Of a stretch of DNA of 64,000 bases, positions 30,801 to 44,800 are shown in pieces. The notes below the pieces were generated by a model. It searched no databases, was not told the origin of the DNA, and worked only from the letters and a program-made list of their open reading frames with translations. The first letter of the stretch is position 1, and the number at the start of each line of letters is the position of its first letter. The DNA is from Acholoe squamosa. Taxonomy: Eukaryota; Annelida; Polychaeta; Phyllodocida; Polynoidae. Made by a program: the position numbers and the translations under genes. The DNA lies in the NCBI GenBank assembly GCA_949317995.1, contig OX439044.1, positions 21,786,641 to 21,850,640 on the forward strand. The letters are read 5' to 3'.

Positions 30801-32732
30801 CTTTTATCAGTGAAAAGTGCAAGTCATGCTTAGACATCTCTTGGGGAAGATTCGTCAAAATTATTGACGAGAGTCCCTCCACTTTAAACAATTGATGTAT
30901 GGACGACGGCTACACAAATAGACAGGGACATGTTGTGACAGCTTACCCGTCTATGATAGAAAGTTTCCTACGTAATATAATTGATGAATGAGAATAACAT
31001 GAATATCAAACAAACTAGGATTATATTGAATTAGATGAAAAAAAAAGGTGAATAATAAGGAGATTATCCATGAAAAAAGGACCAGCTGCTTATCATTTAT
31101 ATCCCTCAGCATCACCTTTGTCTTTTGCATTTCAAGTCTGTGAACTATAACTTAAATCAAAGAACAATAATCAATTTTTTGAAAAATTCACAACTTCAAA
31201 ACAGCCTAGAATTTTATGAGACAATGCCACTTCGCTAATAGCATATTTCCCACCTCGGAAGTAAGGACAATATTCTGGTCATTTTCCCACACAGAACAAG
31301 TAATAGTGCACACTAAAATCAGCACACACAATACATGTGTTTATAGCAAAATTGAGCTGTTCTAGAGCTACTCGTGCTGGAGGGAGAGGGGCAATTAAAA
31401 TGATAAATTAGTGACAGGGATACCATCTTGGTGAGGTTGTAAACAGGCTGCTTTTTTCGTGTTTTTTTCCGCCGGCGTGGCATGCCAACCTATATACCAT
31501 GACACAGAAACTTTGATGCTTTAGGAAGGTGTACTTCAATAAAATTCAGTCAGGTGAGGCAAAATTGCACTGCTGTAAACTTTTAGTAGCATATCAAGGG
31601 GGTTAACAGCAACAATACATGATTGGGAATTGAAATGAGAGCAATATCCAAACTCTCAGACCTTATGAACACACAGGCTACCAATTACAGTTTTTCCTTA
31701 AAGTGCTAAATTAAGGGGTTCAACTAATCTTAGTGCTACATAGGGAAGTTAGATTGGTTATGGTTGGTTATCATAGAAATACAGGGTTAACAAACTTACA
31801 ACATTTCTCTCTTTGATAGGACAACAATATAAAGACTTATAGACTTCTACTTTTATATTGCACACATTGAGTCTCTACAGAAGATCTGACCTCCAATAGC
31901 GGCTCGTCCTCCAAGTGCTCAGTTCCCTGGATAACGACCTGTGAGTCGTCCTTGACATCTGAGTTCCACTTGGACCATGAGAATGCCATGCTGGATGCTG
32001 TCAATGCCATTTGCTGATACAGCCTGTCTTCTGTAACAGGGTTCTAAGCAGCACAAGAAGAAACATTATCAATGTAAACAAATCATTGAATATATCAGAG
32101 TGATACAATACACAGACAATGAGCTATGGACACAACTGACCAAAATCAATACATAGGTACTAGTTATGTTCCTAGCAGAAAGGCAATCATGCAGCACTCA
32201 AAATCTTCCATTGCTTAGATTTAAGGTAAGGCTCAAAGGATTACTTCAATTCAAATATTCACTAGCCAAATTTGGAAGAGTAATACAAGTTCAACAAAGA
32301 TGAATTACATAATTGTGAAATGCATAATTACTATGGTAGACATGAAATCCCAAAGTGAAGTACAGAAAAATCATCTTTTACGGAAGTTTTCTAAGTAAAA
32401 AAAAAGTTTTGCTGGGGAAAAGAGGACTTCATCTATAACTTTTGATTATTAACTTAGTCTTCTTTTTTTCATAGATAGTGTATGCAACGTGTACATTCGC
32501 ACAGTAGAAACTACAGATAATTTATTGTCAAAGAATATGTGTCAAGGAAATGAATGAATCACTGAAAAGGTATTGAAAGTAATGTGTAGTTATTGAAATG
32601 TATTGTGAAATACAAAATTATAATATGCTAATTAAAGATGAAAAAGTATCACAACCACATTCAACTGTTTTCACATAATTTCATCTAGAATCCCTGCAAT
32701 GTGGTCATTTGTGTTACAGGTGGATCATTTAC

Positions 32733-32813
<81 letters not shown>

Positions 32814-35741
32814 TGTAAGACATATGCTAAGGCTGTAAAAATTGTGAAGTGATTTAGCATGACTTAACAAAGATGGGCTAAGTGTAACTAATAATTGACT
32901 TTTTATTCATTGCATCACCTTGTAATGATAGTTTGTTCTCCGCATTATCTTTCTTGGTTTCTACCATCCATTAAAAACAAGATATTAGTCAGAGTGATAT
33001 AAAATGACGACTGTATGAAACATAGCTTGACATAAACTGTAAAACCTTGTGTATATGGTGCACCCTGACAGAGGCATTCTATAAACCACATATGGGGATG
33101 TGATTCATCGTCAAATGTAATATATGCAGTCTGTCCTAACATTGGGGACATCCTACCCCAAAAACCTCTCACATGAGCAGACTAAATCTTTTTTAGACAG
33201 ACTGCACCTTATATATTCTTAAATGTTAACTACCGGTAATAAGGGAAATCTTTTTCGAGGGACAATACCATTTTTGACATAATTATTGTATATCTTACTT
33301 AAAGAATATATACTTTCTTTTTAAACTGGAAAAATAAATCAATTCCATTATGCACACTCCCTGATAGTGGAAACTTAGTTTAAGGGAGGGTGTAGTAACT
33401 CAGATACCTACTGGTGTTGACCTGATACTGCTCAGCTTTCACACCTACAGGCTACATTGGCCTTCACACTTGGAGGTGTGAAATGCTGCCTGCTGCACAA
33501 TGCATGCTCCCCAAAAGTGTGAAAACACCAGTGTATACTGATTCACTTGTTTGGGCCACATTTTTTTATCTTTGGTTTTACGGGCACCCAAAGCTAAACC
33601 TCCAGGACAGGGGATGAAACAAGATGGTGTTTGCTCAAACTTTATCTTAGCTGTTATCCAAAAATGTATCCAGTTACAGAGTGACTTCCCCATGACTCTC
33701 CCACCTTCCTTTCCTATAGGAAATTAAATGCCAGCCAATTCTCTTAAAGGTGGCACTCTCACAATAGCCACTGCTGATACTTGACCCAGATTCACCAACC
33801 ATGCAGGAACCAAAAATGGCCTCTATGTTTTTACCATAAGGAAAATTCCAGTAATTTTGCATTCATGCCACTCATTTCTCTGACTAGTCACATCAAAATA
33901 GACATGGCTATGCACCAAAAAAGTCTATTAGCACCCAGACCAGTGAAAAAAATTAATAAAAAAAAAACTACATCCAATAAAACAATCTTGAAATATACTT
34001 CAACTAACATTCAACTATGATGAACCATATTTTTTAAAAGAATTTTTCGATTTTTCTGACAAGGGAGCTGATGAGAAACGAGTTTTTCTTTTGGAGTTGC
34101 CCAGTTGCAAAATTATGGGTTTGCTTATTTGAGAGGAATTAAGATACATGTATACGCTGCAAATAAGATCCTGGTTTATGTTTTCAGTTGTGGCATATAC
34201 ACCAGGTTTATGGTCGAGTAATAAATCTAATATTCACCCCCAAACCATGTCAAATAAGGAATAATTTTCTATTTCAGTACATATTTCACATCAAATAATA
34301 GGAATATGGTGGAAAACTATATATCTAGTTTCTCCTTCAAAGAGAAAAAAACATTTTTGGGTCAACAATGGGTATATTTTGATAAAACTTGTATATGACT
34401 TTGCAGATTGAGTACAGGAAGGTAGACACTCATGACAGCCTAAGAGCCAATTTACTCTGGCTATGCAGCTATTCTCTAAAACTGCATTTTTATTAGCTCA
34501 GGTAATCTTAAAATTTGATTGCCTTCAGAGTTAAAAGATATCTCACCTTGTTCTGGACACTGACATACTTTGATGAGTCAACAGCAGGGAAGATGTTCAT
34601 GCCACATGCTCTCATTCTCTAAATTAAAGAGAAAACATCAATAAGTGAGCTTTATATTCCTGTTGACTTCTGGGATAATCTAAGATTGCACTGGCTAAAG
34701 TTACCATGCTTTATAAAAAAAAGTTCAATTGATTTTGATTGAAATGTTGAATTATTTCCTTTGTTACAGGTATATGACATGTATACTTTTGTTACTCATA
34801 CATCAGTGGTCAACCAGTCTCTTTACAAATATAATGCAGCAATGTAAATTGCTGATAAATTGAAAAGTGAAAAGCCTGTGATTGGCTCCCATGAGTTGTG
34901 CACTCATCCTGTTGCATCAGCACTTCCTCACCTAGGTTATTGTCACCACCAAGCCACTATTTGCATAACTCCTGCCAAAACTACTATTCGCACCACATTG
35001 CCAAAAAAGGCGGGAACGTTGATACATGGATCAACATCATATACCTTCACCATTGGAGGCAAAAAACATCTTATGGCTGCCAACCAACTGAGTCTGTACA
35101 ATATTGACAATTTCTCAAAATTAACAAAACTTTGTAATTAAATACCTTTTCCTGCAAGACTCCTACATCTCCTCCTTTAATGGCACTACAAATTCATTAA
35201 GTAATTCTGCCTCTTATGTACAAAATTTCCATCTTTTTCTAAACTTATTTGCACCACCAAAATGACTGAAAGTGCAGGGCCCCAGGGTGTCTCCGTATAA
35301 CTCGCTTTTCAAGTTAAATATCACACAGCTAGAACATAAATTACTGTAGTGGCTTGTGTAGAAATATAATAGCAAAATAGTATAGCTCTTCTCTCAACTC
35401 ACAATGCATCTCACATTAGGTGTGCATATTATGCATATGCAAGTTTGTATGGTATGCTGTTTCACAGATGTACCATTCAGATAGGAAAATTTGCTGTATC
35501 ATTTTTAGCATGTGACCTACCTTGATAAATTCTTTAGGAGGCAACCAGACATCACGCAGGTGTTCTAATTCTTTCCTATCCTCTGGGATATTTAGCGAGC
35601 AAAGGCCATCCTGTTCAGGAGTTAATGTTATATGGACTGTATCTATACATCTTTAAAATATCAACATTCTATGCATCACATATACTTGTAGAACACCTTT
35701 GTTGATACTAAATAACAGAGGCTTAGTTATTCTTGGTTCAT

Positions 35742-35813
<72 letters not shown>

Positions 35814-38800
35814 GGCAGTAATCCAAGTTGTAATCGCAAAAAGATCATGTGGATCATGTTTAGACTAGCTGGGGGATAAAGAAAAAGCAAAAATTTGTGA
35901 ATTTAAATACATGCAAAAATGCGTTTTAACGCAAATTCGCGAAAATTTATACATATGAAAACATCTACGTTTACAGTATATATATACCTTAGGGAAAGCA
36001 ATCTACATCATAGAAAACATTGTCTTCAGTCGTCTTCTTGTTTAAGGGGTTAATGTTTGTGGTCAATAGAACCATACATAACCAGCTATAACAGGTTGCA
36101 TACATCTAAACTATAAAATCCCTTTGAAAAATGACTACCGTAATCTCCCACGTAGAAGACGCGCTGCACGTATAAGACGCACCCCAAACTTAGCACATGC
36201 ATTTTCGCGTATAAGACGCACATTTTAATGCTGAAATTTGTAAGATTAGTACATTTCTATAGAAAAATTACCCCTCGTATAAGACGCACCCCCAACTTGA
36301 GAGAAAGCTATAAGACTCCCCAGCATTTTGTTTGGCGTAGAGGACGCGTCTTATACGCGGGAGTTTACGGTAGTCAAAAATAGCATCAGATATGCTAGTG
36401 ACAGTTTGCAGACCTTCCAGCTACCATGCAGTGAGGGCAAAGTATGATGAGGTATATTGACTTTTGCTTGACTTTTTTGTCCGACCTCTGCTTCAACAAT
36501 GTTCATGTGTAATTCAGACTTCAATAATCTTCATGAATATTCATATAATCAATGAAACAAGCTTGACCCGAATCTCATGTATCTTCATTGGCATTCAATG
36601 AAGCATATATAAAAAGTTTGTAACCAAATAACCCATGTTTGTCATCTCAGATATACTGGCAAACATGTCCTCTTATTAAAGGGTTAATGTTTGATAGATT
36701 AGTGAAACACTGGATCTGTATCAGAACAATTTGCACCTACTTTGCTTGGAAATACTACGTTTTAATTTGAAGCCAGGAATGAAAATTTGTAGACCATGAG
36801 GTTCCTAAATTATTAGTCCAATTCTTATGCACCGGCCATACATAACCAGCTGTAGCAGGTTGCATACATCCAAACCATGAATTCCTTTTGGAATCACAAA
36901 ACCTTATCTCTAACAGAGGAAATATCAACCCTCCTCTTTGACCTATACTTATCAAGCTACCCATGGTACACGTATATAAGTGTCACTTCAATGGACCTAT
37001 GATAAGATCTCCCCAAAAAGAAATCTAGTCTCTCCTTTTATCATGTCCCCTTAGTGTATATCTTAATTGGTGGTCTGGCCATCTTATTTCATCAAACTCT
37101 TTTTGAAATTGAATATTTCCATCACAAAGTAATCACATATCACAAAATTTATAAAGTTGAAAACCAACTTTTATCTCTATCTCAACCTCTACAATGGCAG
37201 CAATGATTGTAAATATGGCTGAGTTGGTCTTGTGTGGCCGGATTTCCCAGGATTGGAATGGCATGTTGATGTGTGCATCTTGAATCAGGGCCATTGTGCC
37301 AAAGTAGCTTGTCTTGAATGTGAGGATACGGTTCTCTGTAAAGACAAAGATTTGTGATGAGTTTTCCCCCTTCCCATTTCATTTTTTCAAGAAAGGCCAA
37401 ATCGATATGGTACAAATGTATTTATGATTTTAGGATAGATATCGACATATGGCCACTTTAACCCCATGTACAAGGTGCACCCCACATATAGGATGCACCT
37501 GGTAGTGTTGGTTCTGAATGGCAATTGATCCTATAATGATGATAACCCTATCATCTGGAGCTCTTTTTTACCCTAGTGGTGTCACTGTACTACTGGGGCC
37601 AAGGATGTTCATGATTTTTCCCCCACCTTTCACCATTACATGGATGTGATTTTATGGCAATCATAGATAAAGGCTCAAATTAAAGTTGAAGTCATTTCTT
37701 TTTTGTTTTACCACAGTTAACAACAACATGACCAGACCTGTTTTTGTGCCAGTTGTCATGGGAGTGAGTGAGTAATAGATGTTTAACGCCATTTCGACAG
37801 CTAAGGTCATATTCATGGCGAGAACGACATTACACAATTTCGCAGAGGAATGTGTCAGTGCCTGCGCATATGTGCACCACACACATCCTGAGGGGATAGG
37901 AAAGATGAGAAGTAGACCCTTTTAAGTGGGCTAGGGAAGCCCCAGTTGTCATGGGTTTTCCTAAATCATTAATTTGCATAAAAAATAAGGTGTCCTAAAG
38001 TTAATCTCACATCTGAAGGCGAACCCCCATACTCTGAGGTGCTTATGTTCACTGATGGTAATATCAGCTGAATAGCAGTTAACACCTTGGTAATCAATAA
38101 TTTAGATTGCATTTAAAGAAACAAGACTCCCTTACAGATATAAGATTTTTACTCACTTATGGTAGTTGACTGACCCTAATGTGACCACTGATCATTAAAG
38201 TGACCATATAGGGGCAATTTACTACAGTAAAATTCCATTACAATGACTCCTGTTAAAACAATTTTTTTTATAACGAACAAATATGGCTTTCCCAATTCAT
38301 CCCCATACAATTCTATAATAAATGACTCACATTATAACGAATTCTATATGGCTTTGATTTGTTTATAACAAATTATTTTCATTAGAAATAATTTTCAAAA
38401 TGGAATATCCGTGAAATATTGATGGTCAATAACCTTTCAAACTATTCTTTTGAACACCTGGGCTTTGATGGACATCACAAGGGTGTTAGGTCATGTGTGA
38501 GGTCTTCTTTTACCGTCACAGTGCCCCTATGGGTGGCAGCAGGGGTGGGTACATCCAAGGGGTGTTAGGCTGTGTATCAGGGCTCTAAATCATCTTATTT
38601 AGATACTACGAAATTCATTTATTACAAGCTTTTTTCCTTGTCCCAAGCACTTCGTTGTAACATAGTTTTACTGTATATGGGTCCATACATATTCCCGGAG
38701 TAGAATAGGGGGGTTTTGAAAAATGACTAGTCCGAAATGGCTAGTGAGAGTTTGCAGACCTTCCAGCTACCATGCAGTGAGGGGAAAGTATGATGAGGTA

Positions 38801-41800
38801 TATTGACTTTTGCTTGACTTTTTTCGGCCAACCTCTACTTCAACAATGTTCATGTGTAATTCAGATTTCAATAATGTTCATGCATATTCATATAATGAAA
38901 AAAGCTCGATCCAAATCTTATATATTTTAATTGGCATTTGATGAAGCACATAGAACAATTTTGTTACTAGATAATCCATGTTTTTCATCTCAGATATACT
39001 GGCAAACATGTAACATCTGATTTATGCCTGATTGCATCTAGAAAAGTTAACTCATCATTAGTTAGATATTTCTATTATTCTTTGGAAATTGTAAGGATAA
39101 TATTTTTCAGACAAGCAGCTGAAAATTCCACAGCCCCTTACTTTGATTTGCATCAAACCCAAGTTGGTTTATCCTTTCTGGGATTTACATCCAATACAAA
39201 ATAAAAAAAATTATATATATGATAGATTAAACTTTAGTTGGATCTTAGAAGTATTTCAAGATTAATGGTTAAAGTAATTTCATTCACCATCATATTAATG
39301 CCACCATGCATAATCATTATCTACCATATCAATGCTAGGATAATTGTTTCCTATTGCCTAAAACTGATATATAGCTTTGAGTAGGTAACTCTGTGAGTGT
39401 GAATCTCTCAAAGTACTATACTACTGTATCCCATTTTGGTGCCAGAGTTTGAGTGTGTCTGGCTATAAAAGGACCAGGGGTTTTAAGAGGGGGTCCTAAT
39501 TAATAGAAGTGGGGCCCTAAGCATTAATCAGGATGGTTGAGGGTTTGCAGCCTGGGGGTGGCAAGGAGTAGAGGGGAAGCCACCAGTGGCTGACTCTCAT
39601 CCATGGTAATCATAGATCATCTTGAACAATTACCTGCAAAAATTGCACAAAAGAATATTCAATGGAAAGTTTTTCAATGAATCCTAGCTTGATGGTTTTC
39701 CATGTTGAACATGTAGCATGAGGGAGTATAAGAATAAGTGTAATACAGCCGCAGGTCCAGGATTTGGAAAAGGAGGGGTGCATTCCAACGGCTGCACCCT
39801 CTATTTTTTTGTTTTCAAAGCAAATTCTAGGCTCCAAAAAATGCAATTAAACTACTGGCCACTGTGATAAATCTTTGCTCTGGTGTAAGAGATTATAAAA
39901 GATGGGTGTGAAATCTGACTCTGTAGCATTTTTTTATTGCCTGCAGATTGACAGAAACTGTTCCCCTCACTTACCACCCCCCCCCCACCTACACATCAAT
40001 CCACCCACTTTATCAAGGCGTGCTTGGCCTGAATAAGCACCTTCCTCAATTAGTGATCCAGGGTAAGAGAGTATCCAAAAAGAACTGGCAACAGGACACC
40101 AAAATGTGACAAAGCATTAGGTCACTTCAGTGAACCTCATTAACATGCTTAATCCCTTTGACATTTGTATTCTATAAGCCATGCTTAAAAGTAAAACTTG
40201 TCTGCAACTATATATGGACTACTTCATTTGAGGAAACAGATGACAAAAGTTTTCTAAGTTGCTAACAATCCATTTCCTCCCATTGCCTTATTCGTTCCTG
40301 CACTGAAAACTTTCCAATACTCACAGGAATCAAAATGGTCACTAATATTGCTTGACTACATTTAAATGCTGCCTCATATCTTTTCTTTTGAGATCTTATG
40401 CATGCTGAGGTAGGAGACTATTTTAATACTTTTCATGATTCAGTGGAAATAAAATAACTGCATTTGGGATACGTCAGTAGCTGCATAACAATTCAACTTA
40501 GTGAATGTGGCAACATTTAAATGGTATTCAAAAATAAGTTCTAATACATCTATTCCATTGAACAAGCTCGCCTTTCCCCACCATCATAGAAGAAATAGAC
40601 ACTGAAGAGTAAGTAGCAGAATTTAGAAAGGAGTGGTTCATCTACATTCTCTAAAAGAACACACCTTCTGGCAAAAGTGGGAAATGGATAGAGAAGATAA
40701 CTTGAATAACATTATAAATGAACTGACATGAATCTCACATCAATTAAGACAATTGGCAAACGAATTTCTCATGTTATCTTTCATTATGATATATGTTTTA
40801 CAATATCAAATCTAAACTGCATTTATATGATTTTTACTGCAGTGGAATTCTCTTTATGTACATCATTCTCTTGGATATCTATTTCTGTTCCATACATAGA
40901 AAGGGCAGACTTAAGAAAGAAATTTTGCTGTACATAAGCTTAACACTTTATCTATTACAGTTGATGTAATCTTTTGATGAACTGATATGCTACAGTATAT
41001 CTTATGTGCAGCTAATTATGTTATATTCGTTCGTTGATTACCATATTCGACATATTAAGGATGGATAGAAATAGGTGGATAGAACCTGTGGATCTTTTAA
41101 GAACCCTTTACTTGCACTCTTACTTCATATGATGTCAAGTTCCAATGAAAAAGCATTTCAGCAGAAATTTCCATGACATACTTCAATTCTCTGAGTAAGG
41201 GGAAGGCTTGTCGTGAGCTAGGGAAGTAGTTGTTAGGCCTGATTATATGATCAATGTGTTTTTTTGTTTTTTTTTCAAAGAACTACTACATCAAAGTATT
41301 CTCCTTCTAGTGAACAAATGTCACCTCCCCAACACTTAGATGAAAGAAAACAAGAATGCTGGATAGGTAGACACATCTTTTTAAGGCTTGCAGTTTCAGA
41401 TTTCAGAGATATATTTTTAACGATAAATGAACATCTACTAGAAAAAGGTCAGCATACATGCTTAATATGTCGAATACAGTATATATGAACATTGCATAAT
41501 TTACCTCTGAAACATAAGTATGAACCTTACATATTTTATTTGTTTCAAAAATCACTTTTTTCCTTTTCATTTTAATAGTACCAAATAATTATAAGGTCAG
41601 AATTACACTATACATGCCAATGGAAACCATTTTTAGTACAAGCTAACCACTAATCGTCTTGAAAACAAGGTGTAGATGTGGCTAAAATACTTACTATCAT
41701 CATCTGAAATTTATTCAAATACTAGTTACAACTTCTTCTGCTCATCAGTGTAAATAGTTAACTCAAACCCTCAAACCAAGTACCATTAGGAATGTGTAGT

Positions 41801-44800
41801 TCTATGTTACAGTACATTTTAAGTGCAATATGACTATGTTATAGATTTTGATTAGGTAACTTTGTGCTTTACTCATGAAATATTTTAGCATTGAGATATT
41901 CTATTGTTTTCGTTAAATCATTTTAACTTCACCTAGCCTTACACGGTCAAATACTGGTCTGAAACTTACTCAGATTGGAACTCTTCAAAGATGCTACATA
42001 CAGAAATACAATCTTAGATTTACTACATTGCTGGCAAAGGCTGGATTTGAGCTTGTTTTTACAAAGTCCCAATATTCAAAGCAACGTAAATTGTCCTATG
42101 TATAAGGCCTCTCTTTCTATCATTTTATGCATACATGTATAGGTGCCCTAAACTCCTGCATATCAGCCAGTGCTTACATGAGTAGCAGAGTCCACATGCA
42201 GCGGATAGAATGCTCCTGAATGCTATAAGTATATGAAATGAAAGGGAGAAACAATGTATCTTACCCTCATTAAAAACATGATCTGAAAAGCCATCCAAGC
42301 GCCACTCTTTTGAGTCATCATTCCATCGTACAACCTGTGGCTCCTCACAAAAGTACACATCTTCAGGTAGTCTGTTTGACAAAAAATAAGCTTTTTTTTT
42401 AAGGGAAGTATATCCCTGTTCTGGCAAATCATTCAAGCCTTTGTAATTTGGTACATCTCATTTAAATACATATTATATCATATCGTCACCTTAGTAAAAT
42501 AATGTTGTATCTGGGTCAACAAGGTAAAAGGTACACTAAAATATCTGTTCAAAGGAAAGTATGTTTCTTTGAACAGGCATGAAAGGCATCATAGAAAATC
42601 AAAATGGTGAATGATAGGGACCAAATGTGCATATATTTGAAGATGAAAGACTACGGTAGTAATGAGTTTGAATTTAGAAATAAGACTCGAACAATGCAGA
42701 GTTATCAGCAAAAGAGACAGATGGGGACAGGGTTATAGGGGTATCACAATTTAGCATGAGAAGATTGGGTGGGGGTGTCAAACTACCATATTTGATTGCT
42801 GAATTTAAAAAAAAAAAAAAAAAAAATCATATTTGATTGCTGGAGCAATACTAGCCTTTAAAATATCTTATTAATACAGAAGCAATATAACAGGGGGTGG
42901 GATTAACCCCTCATAATTCATCAGATCTATACGTTACCTTATAGTAACACCAATGGGTGGCCTGTCTTCACGCTTCTTTCCATCATCTTCCTGGGTCTCC
43001 TTCTCTTTCTCATCCTTTGGCTTGGCAGAGGATGGTGGAGCCGCAGCTCCATCTGCTAGGTACTCCATATAATTTAACCGGGGCGGCTCCTCAACTGAAG
43101 AATTTATTATTCCTAATTGGTTATAAAATAATAATTATCCACAACAGGGACTATAAGTTATAAAGCATGTAGCATTTGTGCAAATTTGTGCTGCTGAAAT
43201 TAGAAAATAGAATATTACCAGTTACATATTTTGATAAATTCTCATAATCGGTGATTTACTATCAGAAAATGTAGAAGATAAAACTTTCTTTATGGTGTGT
43301 AGTAGTGATGATTTATTCTAGCATCATGGTACACAGTGGTAACTTGTATGACGGTGGGAGGGGTGAAGCTAGAGAGAGCACACAACATGTTTATAGCCGA
43401 CATGCCTCTTATTGGGCTATACAGTACCCACTTGGCATATAAAAGTTTTGTAACGTTAAAATAAAGTCTTTATTTGGTTCCTATGTTTTTTTAATGTTTT
43501 TTTGAATGTTAAAAAAATGTCAACACATTTACACGTTTTTTACCTTCTATAAAAACGTTTTTAATCCTAGGTAAAAAAAAAGAAAGAAATTTTTATTTTT
43601 AATGTATAAGAAACATAATTTACAAATGTTTTTATTTGGTTAAAAATTGTTTGGAAAAACGTTTTTTAACATAATAAAAACTTTTTTTTTTTAAAACAGG
43701 TTTTACCCAAACCTAAAAAAACCTTTGCAAACATTGAAAATATGTTTTATTTTTGCCAAGTGGGTATGTACCCTAGAGGTGGTGTCTGACACTAAGGCAT
43801 ATGTATAGACTTTGCAACTTTGTATGGTCAGTGAAGTACTAGATAGGTACAGTAATTATGGATTATAAAAATATAAGGTTTAGAAAATTGCGGACAGGTT
43901 ATTCAGCATATCACATCAGCAGATATTCAAGTATTTGGATTAAATTTCTTCAACATTTTCAAAGTTATTCTCACCTTGGACGATCACCCAGTTGCGGACC
44001 TGCTTCGGTTGGGGTGGCATATTTAGCAAGTTGAAGTGGAAGATACCTCCAAGGATGTGGTTAGCACGAAGGTCAACTGCATCATCATCCCCTTCAAAGT
44101 CCTCCCACTCTACTGGCTCTGTCCAATTAACATAATTCATTACATGTTTGATTTAATCAAAATAATCCTCTGCTGAGTATATTATATCACTTAAAAAGAA
44201 AACTTTCTTTTTTTTCAAAAAGGATATAATGTGGTTGTTACAATTTTCAAGTTGTGTCCTTTCTTGAATTTTTTTCTTTCAACCCAATAATAATAATATC
44301 AATTGGCCATTCCCAAATGGGATATCATATATCTCTCTTAAATCTTAGTATGCATCTTGTGGGGATATTGATCACCAAAAATAATAATGTTAGGTAGTGT
44401 ATACATATGCTAAGGTGGACTAAGTTATGTTATCTTTTAAGGTTACTTTCTATGTTAATCTCATCAGTGTAGTATGCTATTTCTTGGGTATATATTTTTG
44501 TGCAAAAGCACTAACTGGATATGATGAGGGGAATCATTGTGTGATGTATGACTTCGGAAATAGTCTGTACACAGAAGTTTGTTAGTTATGAGCAAGATAT
44601 AGCCCTTAATAGTGAGCAAAGAACATGATGCCCTTAATCCAGTTCATTACTAAAACATAACCAGCCCTTGAAGAAGTCTTCAACAGTTGAATTTTACCCT
44701 CACCGTGTTGCACATCTGCTTTCTACACACCTCAAACCAGTGCCAAAGAATCTTTTAATTTCCTTATAAACCTGATTTCAATAAATCAATCTACTTTAAA

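Noticed and set aside
34860..35141. 93-codon frame as a gene, partly shared with 60859-61353
   Set aside because: Lies in a dispersed repeat; the two copies differ by frameshifts and by a nested insertion.
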